A stretch of 64,000 nucleotides of DNA from a virus, in IMG/VR virus record IMGVR_UViG_3300031823_000002, positions 57,080 to 121,079 of that record; one strand, given 5' to 3'. The notes beneath the pieces were generated by a model that was given only the letters and a program-made list of their open reading frames with translations, did not search any database and was not told where the DNA came from. Position 1 is the first letter of the stretch, and every line of letters starts with the position of its first letter. Shown here in pieces: positions 7,016 through 15,532 of the stretch. A program made the position numbers and the translations under genes.

Positions 7016-7250
7016 AAAACGCGCCAACGACTGGAAGCTATTCCGCCGTAACAACCTCTTTACACAGAAGCGGCTGGCCGAAGTGATCGGCGTGTCGCGT
7101 CGCACCATCCAACAGATCGAGGGCGGTCACATTACGCCGCGTGACGTGACGCTGCGCCGCTTCGCCGTCTTTAAACAAAAGTGCAAAGTCAACGCAGATT
7201 TAAATCTGCAACTTGTAGAAGGAGAAACTGATGGCAACGGAAGTAGATGA
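6948..7250 (+). CDS. XRE-type helix-turn-helix protein, 100 aa
   Basis: I prefer ATG 6948 (GGAG 7 nt upstream) to ATG 6933. Residues about 30-75 form a Cro/CI-type domain with the turn FTQKRLAEVIGVSRRTIQQI and the usual follow-on EGGHITPRDVTLRRF. It is probably a transcription regulator of the phage. A perfect 16-bp palindrome (GCAGATTTAAATCTGC, 7194-7209) lies inside its 3' end and could be an autoregulatory site, though it is also plain coding sequence. Confidence 0.65.
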   Translation: MPRSKPRPRAESQTEDVDLKQRRKRANDWKLFRRNNLFTQKRLAEVIGVSRRTIQQIEGGHITPRDVTLRRFAVFKQKCKVNADLNLQLVEGETDGNGSR

Positions 7251-7629
7251 GTACGTCGAACCCTTGAGTGGCGAAGAGATTGTGATCGATCTGTGCTCGC
7301 GGATCGCTGAAAAGCTGCGAGCGGATTGCAACCTGAGAGAGAGCGATGCCTACAGCGGCGGCTACATGGCCAAAGTAACTGTCCATCTGGAGGCTTACGG
7401 GATGGATACGGCCAACGTGGACGTGACAGTTGCAACCGGCAAGCCACAGGACACCCCGGATGAACTGCTCGACACCGAGTACGAGATTCCCCGCGAGGAA
7501 GCTCTGAACAAGGTGCGCGAGCGCTCCGACCAGCCGGTGCCCACGCTCACGAGCGAAGGCGGTCAGCCGGTGGTAAAGCAGCGCCGTTACGTGAGGGGCG
7601 CTGAGAAGGTGGGCGGGGGAGCAAATTAA
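7231..7629 (+). CDS. hypothetical acidic protein, 132 aa
   Basis: ATG at 7231 follows GAAGGAGAAACT and overlaps the regulator gene by 20 nt. The first 100 residues are acidic and likely folded (EEIVIDLCSRIAEKLRADCN, with strands after). The tail is basic (VVKQRRYVRGAEK). No family recognised. It sits last before the packaging genes. Confidence 0.6.
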   Translation: MATEVDEYVEPLSGEEIVIDLCSRIAEKLRADCNLRESDAYSGGYMAKVTVHLEAYGMDTANVDVTVATGKPQDTPDELLDTEYEIPREEALNKVRERSDQPVPTLTSEGGQPVVKQRRYVRGAEKVGGGAN

Positions 7630-7718
7630 AATTTTCCGCGCACTGTTACGCGGCGTGCGGCAGTCTTCGAGGGAACGGGAAGCCCAGACTGCCGCACGTA
7701 TTCCGCCGAGGTTCAGCG
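7630..7718 (+). other. intergenic hairpins before the packaging genes
   Basis: Two nested structures are visible: CCGCG/CGCGG (7636-7640 and 7649-7653), then a perfect 12-bp inverted repeat GTGCGGCAGTCT/AGACTGCCGCAC (7655-7666 and 7686-7697) with a 19-nt loop. No T-run follows, so a terminator role is unproven; an RNA processing or attenuation role is possible. Confidence 0.45.
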
Positions 7719-8054
7719 ATGACCGACGACCAGATGAATGCGTTTGTCGAACGTTTTGTGCTATCGTTCGAAAAAATAGGGACAGCGCTGGAGGGTCTGG
7801 ATGAAACCTACCGACGACACCTCGACAAGCTCTACCCGGCCCGCGCAGAGCGCCGGGAAGCGGTCGTTACGCGGGTCCAAACCGAAGAAGACCGCATCCG
7901 CGAAGCCCAAGGCTCAAGCGCGAAGCCACTCGACCAATGGCTCAGCGAAGTCGAAGACGAAGAAGAAGAGCGGGAATATATTGGAGTTCGCGAGCGGGTC
8001 TGGCTCGACGGTCAAAAGCGTAGGCAAACTGAAGAGAAACCAGCAGGGGATTGA
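7719..8054 (+). CDS. hypothetical protein overlapping the next gene, 111 aa
   Basis: ATG at 7719 has GAGG 8 nt upstream. Residues 1-35 form an amphipathic helix (AFVERFVLSFEKIGTALEGL) of a type common in small phage proteins with unknown roles. The rest is very acidic. Its last 254 nt overlap the first part of the following gene in another frame, where the product is strongly basic. Confidence 0.55.
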   Translation: MTDDQMNAFVERFVLSFEKIGTALEGLDETYRRHLDKLYPARAERREAVVTRVQTEEDRIREAQGSSAKPLDQWLSEVEDEEEEREYIGVRERVWLDGQKRRQTEEKPAGD

Positions 8055-8676
8055 TCGCTCGGCAAATGCCCTCAAGCGCATCCGCGTCTCCCCGGAACAA
8101 CTGGCGCTCGCCCCCCAGATCACGCCCCTGCTGAAGCAGGCCGCAGGTGGACTGCAACAGGTCATTACGGCACTGCGCTTCTCCGCCGATACTCTCGCGC
8201 TGGCGTTCCTTGAAAAGTACGACTCTATCCCGACTGGAGATCGCGAGTACCTGTCGATTGAGTCCATCGCTCTGGCGGCGGGAATCGACATCACCCACCT
8301 ACTGGGATCGATCATGGTCTCCCTTCAGCAGCACGCGGTCAACGCGACACGGATTATCGCCATGACGAATCACCCCAAGATTACGGAGGCCAGAGTTGCG
8401 TACGGCATGCTTCCGCTGGGTGAACGCGACCGCACGGCGCTGGATACGGCGATGGGATTCCTGCCCAGCCCCAAGGGGCCGACCTTCATCGGCAAAGCCA
8501 TTTTCGGTTCCGGCAAAAATACGATGGATCAGCAGCGGAGTGATGAGGACGACGATCCGGGAGACGATGGTGATGGCCCCGATCTGGACAAGCTCTTTCC
8601 ACCTGCAAACACGATGCAGAATAAATTAACCGCGATCCGGCAGAGAGCGTTACCGCCTCCCCCGAATCAGCAATGA
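7801..8676 (+). CDS. putative small terminase-like DNA-binding protein, 291 aa
   Basis: ATG at 7801 follows GGAGGG. The first 85 residues are a disordered, Lys/Ser/Ala-rich basic tail. Residues about 120-235 are a helical domain (LALAFLEKYDSIPTGDREYL, then IALAAGIDITHLLGSIM) ending in a conserved-looking TAMGFLPSPKGPTFIGKA segment. Small helical proteins of this kind immediately upstream of a large terminase are usually the small terminase subunit, which recognises the packaging site; that assignment rests on position and fold impression. The C-terminus is acidic then proline-rich. Confidence 0.5.
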   Translation: MKPTDDTSTSSTRPAQSAGKRSLRGSKPKKTASAKPKAQARSHSTNGSAKSKTKKKSGNILEFASGSGSTVKSVGKLKRNQQGIDRSANALKRIRVSPEQLALAPQITPLLKQAAGGLQQVITALRFSADTLALAFLEKYDSIPTGDREYLSIESIALAAGIDITHLLGSIMVSLQQHAVNATRIIAMTNHPKITEARVAYGMLPLGERDRTALDTAMGFLPSPKGPTFIGKAIFGSGKNTMDQQRSDEDDDPGDDGDGPDLDKLFPPANTMQNKLTAIRQRALPPPPNQQ

Positions 8677-8704
8677 ATTTTTTAATTGCGGCAGCGTTTC
8701 CTTC

Positions 8705-8733
8705 TTGACGCCTGCCGAAAACAAGCTTAAGTA
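8705..8733 (+). promoter_or_regulatory. possible promoter upstream of terminase
   Basis: TTGACG (8705-8710), then 17 nt, then TAAGTA (8728-8733), which is a poor -10. The surrounding pattern TCTTGACG followed by GCTTARG is shared with the intergenic region near 13861 and partly with 6542, which argues for a common promoter-like element more than the -10 does. A GGGACACAGGC block follows at 8745-8755. Confidence 0.35.
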
Positions 8734-8781
8734 TTGATTCGATAGGGACACAGGCTCCTCTTCTCAGAGAAGGGACAGGCA

Positions 8782-8809
8782 ATGGCTCTGGCGACAACGC
8801 CAGAGCCAT
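8782..8809 (+). terminator. 12-bp hairpin with tetraloop before terminase
   Basis: ATGGCTCTGGCG (8782-8793), loop ACAA, then CGCCAGAGCCAT (8798-8809), followed by TTCTATTT. This is a perfect stem of terminator type. It lies only 15 nt before the terminase start, so it could terminate upstream transcription or act as a 5' UTR stabiliser of the terminase message. The same left arm recurs at 13945. Confidence 0.65.
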
Positions 8810-8824
8810 TTCTATTTGCGGCTC

Positions 8825-10978
8825 ATGTACTCCAACAGAACCATCGTCGATAACTTGGAGCAGTTCGAAGCGCAGGAACGGTGGATGCCTATCTACCACA
8901 CCTACGACGAAGTGCGCGAGTTCATCGCCTACATCGACTCGCTGACCAAGATCGAGTCGAACTCCAAGACCAGCTATATCTCCGTGGTGAAGCCGATCAG
9001 CAGCCAGCGCCAGAAGGACATCGCCCGCTGGGTGGAAAACGAGCAGGTGTTATGCGGCTTCGACAGCAGCTACTGGGAGCAGAACTACGCGTGGGTCTGC
9101 GACGAAAAAGGGCAGATTTTTAAATTTCATAATCGCAAATCGCAGGATGTGTTCGACGCTGTCATCGCCGACTTCGATGAGCGGCAAGTCTCCATCGAAT
9201 TACTGATCCTGAAGGCGCGGCAGGTGGGCATCTCCACCAAGACGGCGCTGAAATTTATTCACCGGCTGATGTTCATTCCGCACACGCAGGCGGTGATGGC
9301 GTCGGTGATGAAGGAAAAGTCGGAACTGATCGGGCGCATCCTCGATACCGCATACAATCGTTCGCCATGGTGGCTGGTGCCGCGCCGCATGCCGAAGCGG
9401 TCGTTCGACAACGGCTCCATCCTTTCCATTCAATCCGGCATGCAGGCCACGGGACTGGCGCAAGGCTGGACTCCCACCTGCGTCCATGTTTCCGAGCTTG
9501 CCGACGTTCCGAATCCTAAGGTCACCATCGAGGAAGGATTGTTCCGCGCCGCGCACTCATCCAGAAACCTGTTCATGGTTCTCGAAGGAACGGGTGGCGG
9601 CAACACCGGATGGCTGGCGGAGACATGGAGAGCGGCGAAAGCGGATTGGCCCAAGGGGCTGGCTCGTCTGTTTCCCATGTTCATCCCTTGGCCTATGTGC
9701 CCGGACATCTATCCGGAGCCGGACTGGCTCAGAAAATTCCCCGTGCCCGCCGAGTTCGAGAGCCGCCAGATGCATGACATCACCCGGAAGCACGTAATCA
9801 AGTGCGAGTCGTACATCCGTAACACGCCCTACCTCGCCAAAATCGCTGGCACTGGCTGGCGCATGCCGGTCGAGCAGAAGTGGTTCTGGCAGTTCTATTA
9901 CGACGCGGCCTGCAAGAACCACACGCAGAAGACGTGGTCTGCGCAGATGCCCGCCGACGATTATGAGGCGCTGACCGGCGTGCATGACACTGTCTTCGAT
10001 CCCGAAGTGCTGGCCGAGGTAGAAGACCGCATCTACGAAGTCGAATCCGACGACTACAAGCGCAAGCGCAAACAGCCGGTCGAGATATACGCCATCACCG
10101 GCCACGATGTGGACGAGGTCTTCTACCCGCCAGAAGAGCGCATTGACTGGGAAAAAGAAGTGGTACGCGTCGAGTGGGACTCGTATCGCGGCCACCACTA
10201 CGAGTGGGACATGATTCCGCTGCTCACGCTGGACGAAGACAACGAGCGGAACACTCTGGACTACCTGCTGATCTATGAGTGGCCCAAGAGGGGACAGCGC
10301 TACTCCTGCGGGATCGACACGGCAGACGGGCTGGGCAAAGAAGACGAAGAGCGCACCTGCCTGTCGGTGGCCAAAAACCGCTTTGGGGGAGACTGCGACC
10401 AGCAAGTCGCTGAGCTTACGTCGAATCGTATTAACTCCGCGCAGGTCGTCGCCTTTGCCGCCTGCGTAGGAGCGCTGTACGGGCCAGCCTGCCCGGATGC
10501 GAGGGGTATGAAGTACTGCATCGAGCAGATTCAGGGGCCGGGAGACACCTGCCAACACCAGTTGAAGATGATGGGCTTCTTCAACCACCATATCCCACGC
10601 CGCTACGACTCGAAAAAGATCAGAGACGAGTCATCGAGAAAAGAAGGCTTCTATGCCAGCACGTGGTCCATCCCCCTGCTCATGACGCGATTCGTCGAGG
10701 CAGTGAATGGCGGCTGGTACGAGCCACGGTCGAAGTGGCTCATCGAGGAATTGCGCACGCTGGAGCGCCACGTCACTACCAACAAATCAAAAATGGAGCA
10801 CCAGACCGGCAAGTTTGATGATCGCGTGCGCGGCGCGGCGATGTCGTACTTCACCGCGCACGACATGGACGTGCTGACGGATCGGGCACAGAAACGCTAC
10901 GCGCTGCCGGTGAACAAGCGGCCCGTGGCCTACAAAGCGGCGTGTAGCGCCAGTCGGGCATCCGTGGGGAATTGGTGA
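8825..10978 (+). CDS. terL: terminase large subunit, 717 aa
   Basis: The packaging motor ATPase and headful or cos nuclease. Near residue 130 a Walker-A variant ARQVGIST is visible, followed by ATPase-core sequence (AVMASVMKEKSELIGRIL; SELADVPNPKVTIEEG). Near residue 494 the RuvC-like nuclease begins (CGIDTADG), and a late DDRVRG near residue 665 fits the last catalytic acid. The start is uncertain: ATG 8825 or an in-frame TTG at 8816; neither has a clear ribosome-binding site, though the hairpin just upstream may matter. The stop overlaps the next start. Confidence 0.85.
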   Translation: MYSNRTIVDNLEQFEAQERWMPIYHTYDEVREFIAYIDSLTKIESNSKTSYISVVKPISSQRQKDIARWVENEQVLCGFDSSYWEQNYAWVCDEKGQIFKFHNRKSQDVFDAVIADFDERQVSIELLILKARQVGISTKTALKFIHRLMFIPHTQAVMASVMKEKSELIGRILDTAYNRSPWWLVPRRMPKRSFDNGSILSIQSGMQATGLAQGWTPTCVHVSELADVPNPKVTIEEGLFRAAHSSRNLFMVLEGTGGGNTGWLAETWRAAKADWPKGLARLFPMFIPWPMCPDIYPEPDWLRKFPVPAEFESRQMHDITRKHVIKCESYIRNTPYLAKIAGTGWRMPVEQKWFWQFYYDAACKNHTQKTWSAQMPADDYEALTGVHDTVFDPEVLAEVEDRIYEVESDDYKRKRKQPVEIYAITGHDVDEVFYPPEERIDWEKEVVRVEWDSYRGHHYEWDMIPLLTLDEDNERNTLDYLLIYEWPKRGQRYSCGIDTADGLGKEDEERTCLSVAKNRFGGDCDQQVAELTSNRINSAQVVAFAACVGALYGPACPDARGMKYCIEQIQGPGDTCQHQLKMMGFFNHHIPRRYDSKKIRDESSRKEGFYASTWSIPLLMTRFVEAVNGGWYEPRSKWLIEELRTLERHVTTNKSKMEHQTGKFDDRVRGAAMSYFTAHDMDVLTDRAQKRYALPVNKRPVAYKAACSASRASVGNW

Positions 10979-11367
10979 TGAAAAATACGCAGCTAAGAAA
11001 TAAGGTCGTGTACTGGGTGGACCGGAACCAGCAGCTTTACATGGGCCTGCCGGAACAGTTTCCCGCGCCGTTCGGGATGGAAAGAATCATCTGCGTCACT
11101 GCCCAGCAGGCCGAGTACTGGTCGAAGCGTATGCGCGAGCAGGAGCGGGTCAGAGAAGAGGCGAAGGACGAGGAGCGCGAGAAGGTCGAGGGGCCGATCC
11201 GCAAAAACCTGCGCAGCCACATCCTGCATCTGGCCGGGAATGCCCGCAACAACATGAACCGCGATTTTCTTCTGATGCACCTTCGCCAGTACGACCAGCG
11301 TGCGGACCTCACGAAGACAAGGCGGACCAGCTATCTGCACAGCGAAGCGTTTGAGCAAGGGCGTTAA
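10978..11367 (+). CDS. hypothetical protein between terminase and portal, 129 aa
   Basis: ATG at 10978 overlaps the terminase stop (TGATG). The protein has a strand-rich beginning (KVVYWVDRNQQLYMGLPEQF) and a strongly charged helical middle (AEYWSKRMREQERVREEAKD). It ends 2 nt before the portal gene. Position suggests a head-assembly accessory role, which is inference. Confidence 0.6.
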   Translation: MKNTQLRNKVVYWVDRNQQLYMGLPEQFPAPFGMERIICVTAQQAEYWSKRMREQERVREEAKDEEREKVEGPIRKNLRSHILHLAGNARNNMNRDFLLMHLRQYDQRADLTKTRRTSYLHSEAFEQGR

Positions 11368-11369
11368 TT

Positions 11370-13469
11370 ATGCCGGTCATTCTCGAAAGCACGGGATACG
11401 TAAATTCGGCCAGTGATCGGACGTACTGGGCTGCGCCGAAATTCGAATCGCATCCCAGCGCTATCTTCGGTTGGGTCGAGGAGCAGATTCAGGAAGGCGA
11501 AGGCTTTTTGGAGGGCCAGCAATGCTATCGGGAATGGGCCTCCAACCTGCGCGTGTTTAATGCGATCTTCCGCGATACCACCAAATCGAAGCTGGTCACC
11601 AACGAGCTTAAGTACGACATCCGCAAGTTCTGCGAGACGCTGGCGCAGGTAAGAGAGATCGCCGGGTATGCCTCCGACTTCCCCGGATTTAAAAAGATGG
11701 CCGACATGCTGACGAGAGTCTCCAAGGCCGTCTATCACGAATCCGATTTCCCTTTTCAAATCCTCAAGGCTCTCCAGTACGCCAGCGTGATGGGTATCGG
11801 CTACCTGTGGCCCAAGGTGCGAGCCGACGAGTACGGCTATGGCGAAAGGAAGATGGAGTTCGACGCGCTGGGATTGCTGGATGTGGTTCCGGTGCAGATA
11901 CCGCCACGCACCAATAACGTACAGGACGCATACGCGATCACCCTGTACGACTACATGCCCATCGCGGAGGCGTGTACAAGATTCCCACTGTTTCAGGGTG
12001 ATATTCAAACGGTCGGCCCGCGTAACTTCAGTACACGCTTGCAGGCCCGCCGCCTCGACTTTGCGGAGCGCACCCGCTACGGTCAGCAGGGCAGGAGCTT
12101 CGGTGATCTGTACGCGGAAATCCGTTGGACGTTCATTCGTGACACCCGCATCAACACCACCGGCTACGAGCTTCCCATGGGGGATTTGGGAACGACGTGG
12201 TTCTACAAGGTGCCCTTTGTCGGCCAGCAGATTCTCGGCGGCGTCTTCAACGGACAGCCCTACATGCGCTCCGCCACTCCGGAAGACTGCCGCGTCTATC
12301 CCAACCTGCGGCTGATCATCACTTCGTCCGGCATGAACAAGCCGATGTACGACGGCCCCGGATTCGACTGGGATTCGAAGATGCCGGTCATTCAGTACAC
12401 CGTGGACGACTGGGCATGGGAGCCGCTGGGCCGCTCGCTGGTGGGTGATGTTTCCACGATTGAAGTCACTACGCGCAAGATCGAGCGCAAGATGGACGCG
12501 GTCATCACCGTCACGCTCAATCCGCCGCTGGGCTACAACAATACGGAAACCGGTGGCCCGAAGATCGAGCACTTCGACATCTTTGAAGAGGATGTTCGTC
12601 TGGGCGTGGATGGCAAGCCGCGTGAGACGTTGCAGTCGGTGCTACCCGACAGCGTGCGCGTCGAGGGCGAACATTTTAATTTCCTGAAGTACCTGAAGGA
12701 AGCCAAGCAGAGCCAGCTTGGCCTGACCGATCTCGGCAACCTTCAGAATATGAAGATGAATCTCGCCAACGACACCGCAGATAAGATGCTGGAGTCGATT
12801 GGACCCATTGCCAAAGGCATCGCGGCCCGCATCGAGCGCGGCAACAAGGCGGTTGGCCAGCGGATGAAATTCCTGATCCTTCAGTGGTTCGACGTACGCA
12901 GGATCATGGAGTACGTAGGTCCGGAGAACGTGGCTCCGGAAACCTTCGATTACAACCCGGACGATCTTGTTCCCAGCCACATGCCCAACGAGATGGTCTA
13001 CGGGAATTATCCGGAGGGCGCGTCGCAGTATTCGCAGCTTGATCGAGCGCGGTGGTTCGCCCGGAATATCCGGCTCATCTCCGCACCCAGCACATTGCTG
13101 AAGATTACCCAGATGCAGCGTCAGTTGATGATGCTGCAACTGAAGCGCGGTGGTGCGCCGCTCTCATGGCTCACAGTGTTCCAGAATATGGACATCGCGA
13201 ATCCGGAACGGGAGATCGAGAACAGCTTCAAGGAAGATGCCAAGCTGCAAGAGATGAAGATCATGGAGCAAATTTCCATCATGGCGAAGCTGAAAGCCAT
13301 GGGTATTGACCCGCAGGCACTGGGCGGCGGCGAAGGCGGTGGTGGCGGTGGAGCAGCCAAGGGACAAGGCAAGGGCGGCGGGAGACCATCGAGTGCGCAG
13401 AGAGCGCCGCGACTGGGAACCAAAGGTGCTGCCGGTGGTCAGCCACGCACCGTAGTGAAAGAGTCGTAA
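11370..13469 (+). CDS. portal protein, 699 aa
   Basis: The dodecameric DNA gate of the head, identified from its size, its place after terminase and a body typical of podovirus-type portals (GIGYLWPKVRADEYGYGERK; a wing-like central region; long helices near SIGPIAKGIAARIERGNKAV). Residues about 640-699 form a Gly-rich, then basic, tail (after QALGGGEGGGGGG) that is probably disordered. No protease or fused domain is seen. Confidence 0.75.
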   Translation: MPVILESTGYVNSASDRTYWAAPKFESHPSAIFGWVEEQIQEGEGFLEGQQCYREWASNLRVFNAIFRDTTKSKLVTNELKYDIRKFCETLAQVREIAGYASDFPGFKKMADMLTRVSKAVYHESDFPFQILKALQYASVMGIGYLWPKVRADEYGYGERKMEFDALGLLDVVPVQIPPRTNNVQDAYAITLYDYMPIAEACTRFPLFQGDIQTVGPRNFSTRLQARRLDFAERTRYGQQGRSFGDLYAEIRWTFIRDTRINTTGYELPMGDLGTTWFYKVPFVGQQILGGVFNGQPYMRSATPEDCRVYPNLRLIITSSGMNKPMYDGPGFDWDSKMPVIQYTVDDWAWEPLGRSLVGDVSTIEVTTRKIERKMDAVITVTLNPPLGYNNTETGGPKIEHFDIFEEDVRLGVDGKPRETLQSVLPDSVRVEGEHFNFLKYLKEAKQSQLGLTDLGNLQNMKMNLANDTADKMLESIGPIAKGIAARIERGNKAVGQRMKFLILQWFDVRRIMEYVGPENVAPETFDYNPDDLVPSHMPNEMVYGNYPEGASQYSQLDRARWFARNIRLISAPSTLLKITQMQRQLMMLQLKRGGAPLSWLTVFQNMDIANPEREIENSFKEDAKLQEMKIMEQISIMAKLKAMGIDPQALGGGEGGGGGGAAKGQGKGGGRPSSAQRAPRLGTKGAAGGQPRTVVKES

Positions 13470-13493
13470 GATTAAACTTCCGGGAGAATGGTC

Positions 13494-13772
13494 ATGGCAA
13501 TAAAGCTCCAGACGCAGAACGATTACCTGCTTACCGAAGTAGTTATCGATATACCTCCTGACCGAACGGAGCAAAATAAGCTGCTGAGCGAGATTGATGC
13601 CCTGATGAGGGCGTCGCGTGGCACAGGTAAAGTGGTTGCACAGTACTCCAGCGGCGGATTAAACGGAATTAACGTGGAGCAGCGATCAAAAATTCGCGGC
13701 GCAGTCGCAGATAGAGTGCGCGACCTCGTTGGTATCGAGAGCGTAGAAATTAATAATGGCTACCATAAGTAA
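13494..13772 (+). CDS. hypothetical protein after portal, 92 aa
   Basis: ATG at 13494 is 7 nt downstream of GGGAGA and is preferred over ATG 13488, which abuts the ribosome-binding site. The sequence alternates strand and helix (YLLTEVVIDIPPDRTEQNKL; VADRVRDLVGIESVEINN), giving a small alpha/beta fold. No family known. Confidence 0.6.
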   Translation: MAIKLQTQNDYLLTEVVIDIPPDRTEQNKLLSEIDALMRASRGTGKVVAQYSSGGLNGINVEQRSKIRGAVADRVRDLVGIESVEINNGYHK

Positions 13773-14011
13773 GATGCTGCGCCTAACTGCGCCTAATCTG
13801 CGCCTATCTTCCATACCTTTGAGTTAAGCTCGCAAGTATTGCAGATTCTGCAAAATAAAATCTTGACGACAGGGAATAGTTAGGCTTAGGTTTTTATGAA
13901 GATAAGTTGAGACGCAGACTCCTCAGTAGGTACTGGGATAGGTCATGGCTCTGGCGGAAACGCTAGGGCCATTTTCATTTGACCTAGCCCCAACCGAAAA
14001 AGGAGACTACC
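13773..14011 (+). promoter_or_regulatory. regulatory intergenic region: triple repeat, promoter-like box, hairpin
   Basis: Three tandem copies of CTGCGCCTAA (13777-13786, 13787-13796, and 13798-13807 ending in T) open the region. A near-palindrome TTGCAGATTCTGCAA lies at 13838-13852. TCTTGACG at 13861-13868 starts a promoter-like element (17 nt, then TTAGGT). A 12-bp GNRA-tetraloop hairpin with two wobble pairs (ATGGCTCTGGCG 13945-13956, GAAA, CGCTAGGGCCAT 13961-13972) is followed by TTTTCATTT and then AAAAAGGAG for the next gene. Confidence 0.5.
13945..13980 (+). terminator. GNRA-tetraloop terminator-like hairpin
   Basis: Stem ATGGCTCTGGCG/CGCTAGGGCCAT closed by GAAA, with TTTTCATTT after it. 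The left arm is identical to that of the hairpin at 8782, although the right arm has drifted with compensating G-T pairs. That suggests the structure is under selection. Confidence 0.6.
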
Positions 14012-14116
14012 ATGGCCGGTCGTCGTCGTCACACCGCTGCTGTAACCCACATCAGGAAAGTCACCCGCAAGCGCCGCACCCGTCGTAGCGGCAAGCGGTC
14101 AGCCATCAAGGCGTAG
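14012..14116 (+). CDS. 34-aa very basic peptide
   Basis: ATG at 14012 has AAAAAGGAG 7 nt upstream. Of 34 residues, 13 are Arg or Lys (MAGRRRHTAAVTHIRKVTRK, then RRTRRSGKRSAIKA). It may bind DNA or RNA, or be a packaged condensing peptide. It is one of several tiny basic genes that follow hairpins in the late region. Confidence 0.6.
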   Translation: MAGRRRHTAAVTHIRKVTRKRRTRRSGKRSAIKA

Positions 14117-14143
14117 TTGTAGCCCACCGTTCGAGGTCAATCG

Positions 14144-14464
14144 ATGGCTACAGCACCGCCAATGCCGGATCAAGGAGCGCAGGGAGCGCCGCCACCCCCG
14201 CAGGGTGGTGGTGCCCCTCCTCCTCCTCCCGACCAGAATGGGCAACAGCCCGGTCAGGGAGATCAGCCGCAGTCTTCGTTTCAAGCTCCCGCAAATCCTA
14301 TCCAGATACTCCTCGCGAAGTGGTCCAAGGTGGCCGAGCAAATGGCCGGTGCCGATCCTCGTCTCGCGGCGGGTGCGCAGAAGGTGCGCGAGGGCATTCG
14401 GGACATGCAGCAGGCCATGATCACGCCACAGCAACCGACGCCACTGGGGCAGCAGCCTCAGTGA
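14144..14464 (+). CDS. Pro/Gln-rich protein before the scaffold gene, 106 aa
   Basis: Residues 1-50 are a low-complexity Pro/Gly/Gln segment. Residues about 52-90 are a helix-rich module (IQILLAKWSKVAEQMAGADP, then AAGAQKVREGIRDM). The layout suggests a head-assembly accessory or part of the scaffold system. No catalytic motif is seen. Confidence 0.6.
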   Translation: MATAPPMPDQGAQGAPPPPQGGGAPPPPPDQNGQQPGQGDQPQSSFQAPANPIQILLAKWSKVAEQMAGADPRLAAGAQKVREGIRDMQQAMITPQQPTPLGQQPQ

Positions 14465-14502
14465 TCAACCAACCACCTGTTTATTTCCGGGAGAAATAAC
14501 AT

Positions 14503-15483
14503 ATGCCAACCGTTGAAGAGGTTTTGAGACAAAGCGGATTCACCAATGAGCAGATTGCGGCGCTCGATCAGCGGGCAGTCACCGCCTTCTCCGGGGTTCT
14601 CACTGAAGCCACTAAGGCGCAGAGCGCAGCGGAGCAGCAGCGGGCGGAAGCCAAGGCCGCGCAGGACGCAGCCGAACTGGCACAGCGTAGCAATATCGAT
14701 TTTTATGAGAATCGCATCGCGCCTTCGTTGACCGCATGGGAAGAAGAAAAGCAGCGGCTCGAAAACGACCGCGCCAAGGCGAACGCGGAAGCAGCCTTCT
14801 ATCGCGTGCAGGCCGAAGAGGCCAAGAAGACCGGCTTTATCCCTGCCGAAGCTCCCGGATTCGATCCCGCCAAGTTCGCTCCTCCTGCAAATGGCAATGG
14901 TCAGGTCCGCGACCCGAATAACGGTCGCTACGTGGCTGGCGTACCCGGTGCGACCCCCGGTTCCCCAACTTTCAATGTGAATGAGTTTGCTGCCAAAGCA
15001 GGTGATGCCATGGGCATCATCGCGGATATCAACTGGAACTACCAAACATTGTTCGGCAAGCCGCTCCCCGTTTCCCCAACGGAATTAATTAGAAAGGCCG
15101 ATGAACAAAAGCTCGATCCGATGACGTACGCGTCCCGGATATTTAATTTCGACGCCCGCCGACAGGAGCTTCAGAAGCAGGAACAGGAAGCCCGCGATCA
15201 GAAGCTTCGCGAGGAAGCAATAGCTCCGTACGAGCAAAAGCTCAAAGAGAAGGACGAGGAGTCCAAGAAGGCTTTGGCTAACAAGGATCGCGAGTGGGCG
15301 GAGCGCACCGGCAACAACCCCGATATCCGCAGGCCGCAGGACAACGCCCAGATGTCATCCATTGCCAAGGCGGCGAAAACCGACCCCGCGAATTTCGATC
15401 CCTTGTTATTGAACGATCAGCAGCGCAGGTCGCTGACCGCGCAGATGATCCGCAAGGACATGGAAGCCAATACAGCCGCGTGA
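14503..15483 (+). CDS. putative scaffolding / head assembly protein, 326 aa
   Basis: Lies immediately before the major capsid gene. The N-terminal 110 residues are coiled-coil rich (Ala/Glu/Gln helices), and a proline-glycine linker follows. A second helical charged segment spans about residues 220-280 (RRQELQKQEQEARDQKLREE), and the C-terminus is basic. This layout is typical of scaffolding proteins, which chaperone capsid assembly and then leave the prohead. Assignment is by position and composition, not a signature motif. Confidence 0.6.
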   Translation: MPTVEEVLRQSGFTNEQIAALDQRAVTAFSGVLTEATKAQSAAEQQRAEAKAAQDAAELAQRSNIDFYENRIAPSLTAWEEEKQRLENDRAKANAEAAFYRVQAEEAKKTGFIPAEAPGFDPAKFAPPANGNGQVRDPNNGRYVAGVPGATPGSPTFNVNEFAAKAGDAMGIIADINWNYQTLFGKPLPVSPTELIRKADEQKLDPMTYASRIFNFDARRQELQKQEQEARDQKLREEAIAPYEQKLKEKDEESKKALANKDREWAERTGNNPDIRRPQDNAQMSSIAKAAKTDPANFDPLLLNDQQRRSLTAQMIRKDMEANTAA

Positions 15484-15532
15484 CCTGCGGCGGACGAAGT
15501 TTTGAAGTTACCGACGATAGGAGATATCAGCC

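Noticed and set aside
9557-10591. Minus-strand 344-aa frame over terL
   Set aside because: Antisense shadow of a clearly real terminase gene; it is long only because of codon bias.
11364-12572. Minus-strand 402-aa frame over the portal gene
   Set aside because: Shadow of the portal gene in GC-rich DNA. It has an Arg/His/Leu-rich composition, no ribosome-binding site and no recognisable fold.
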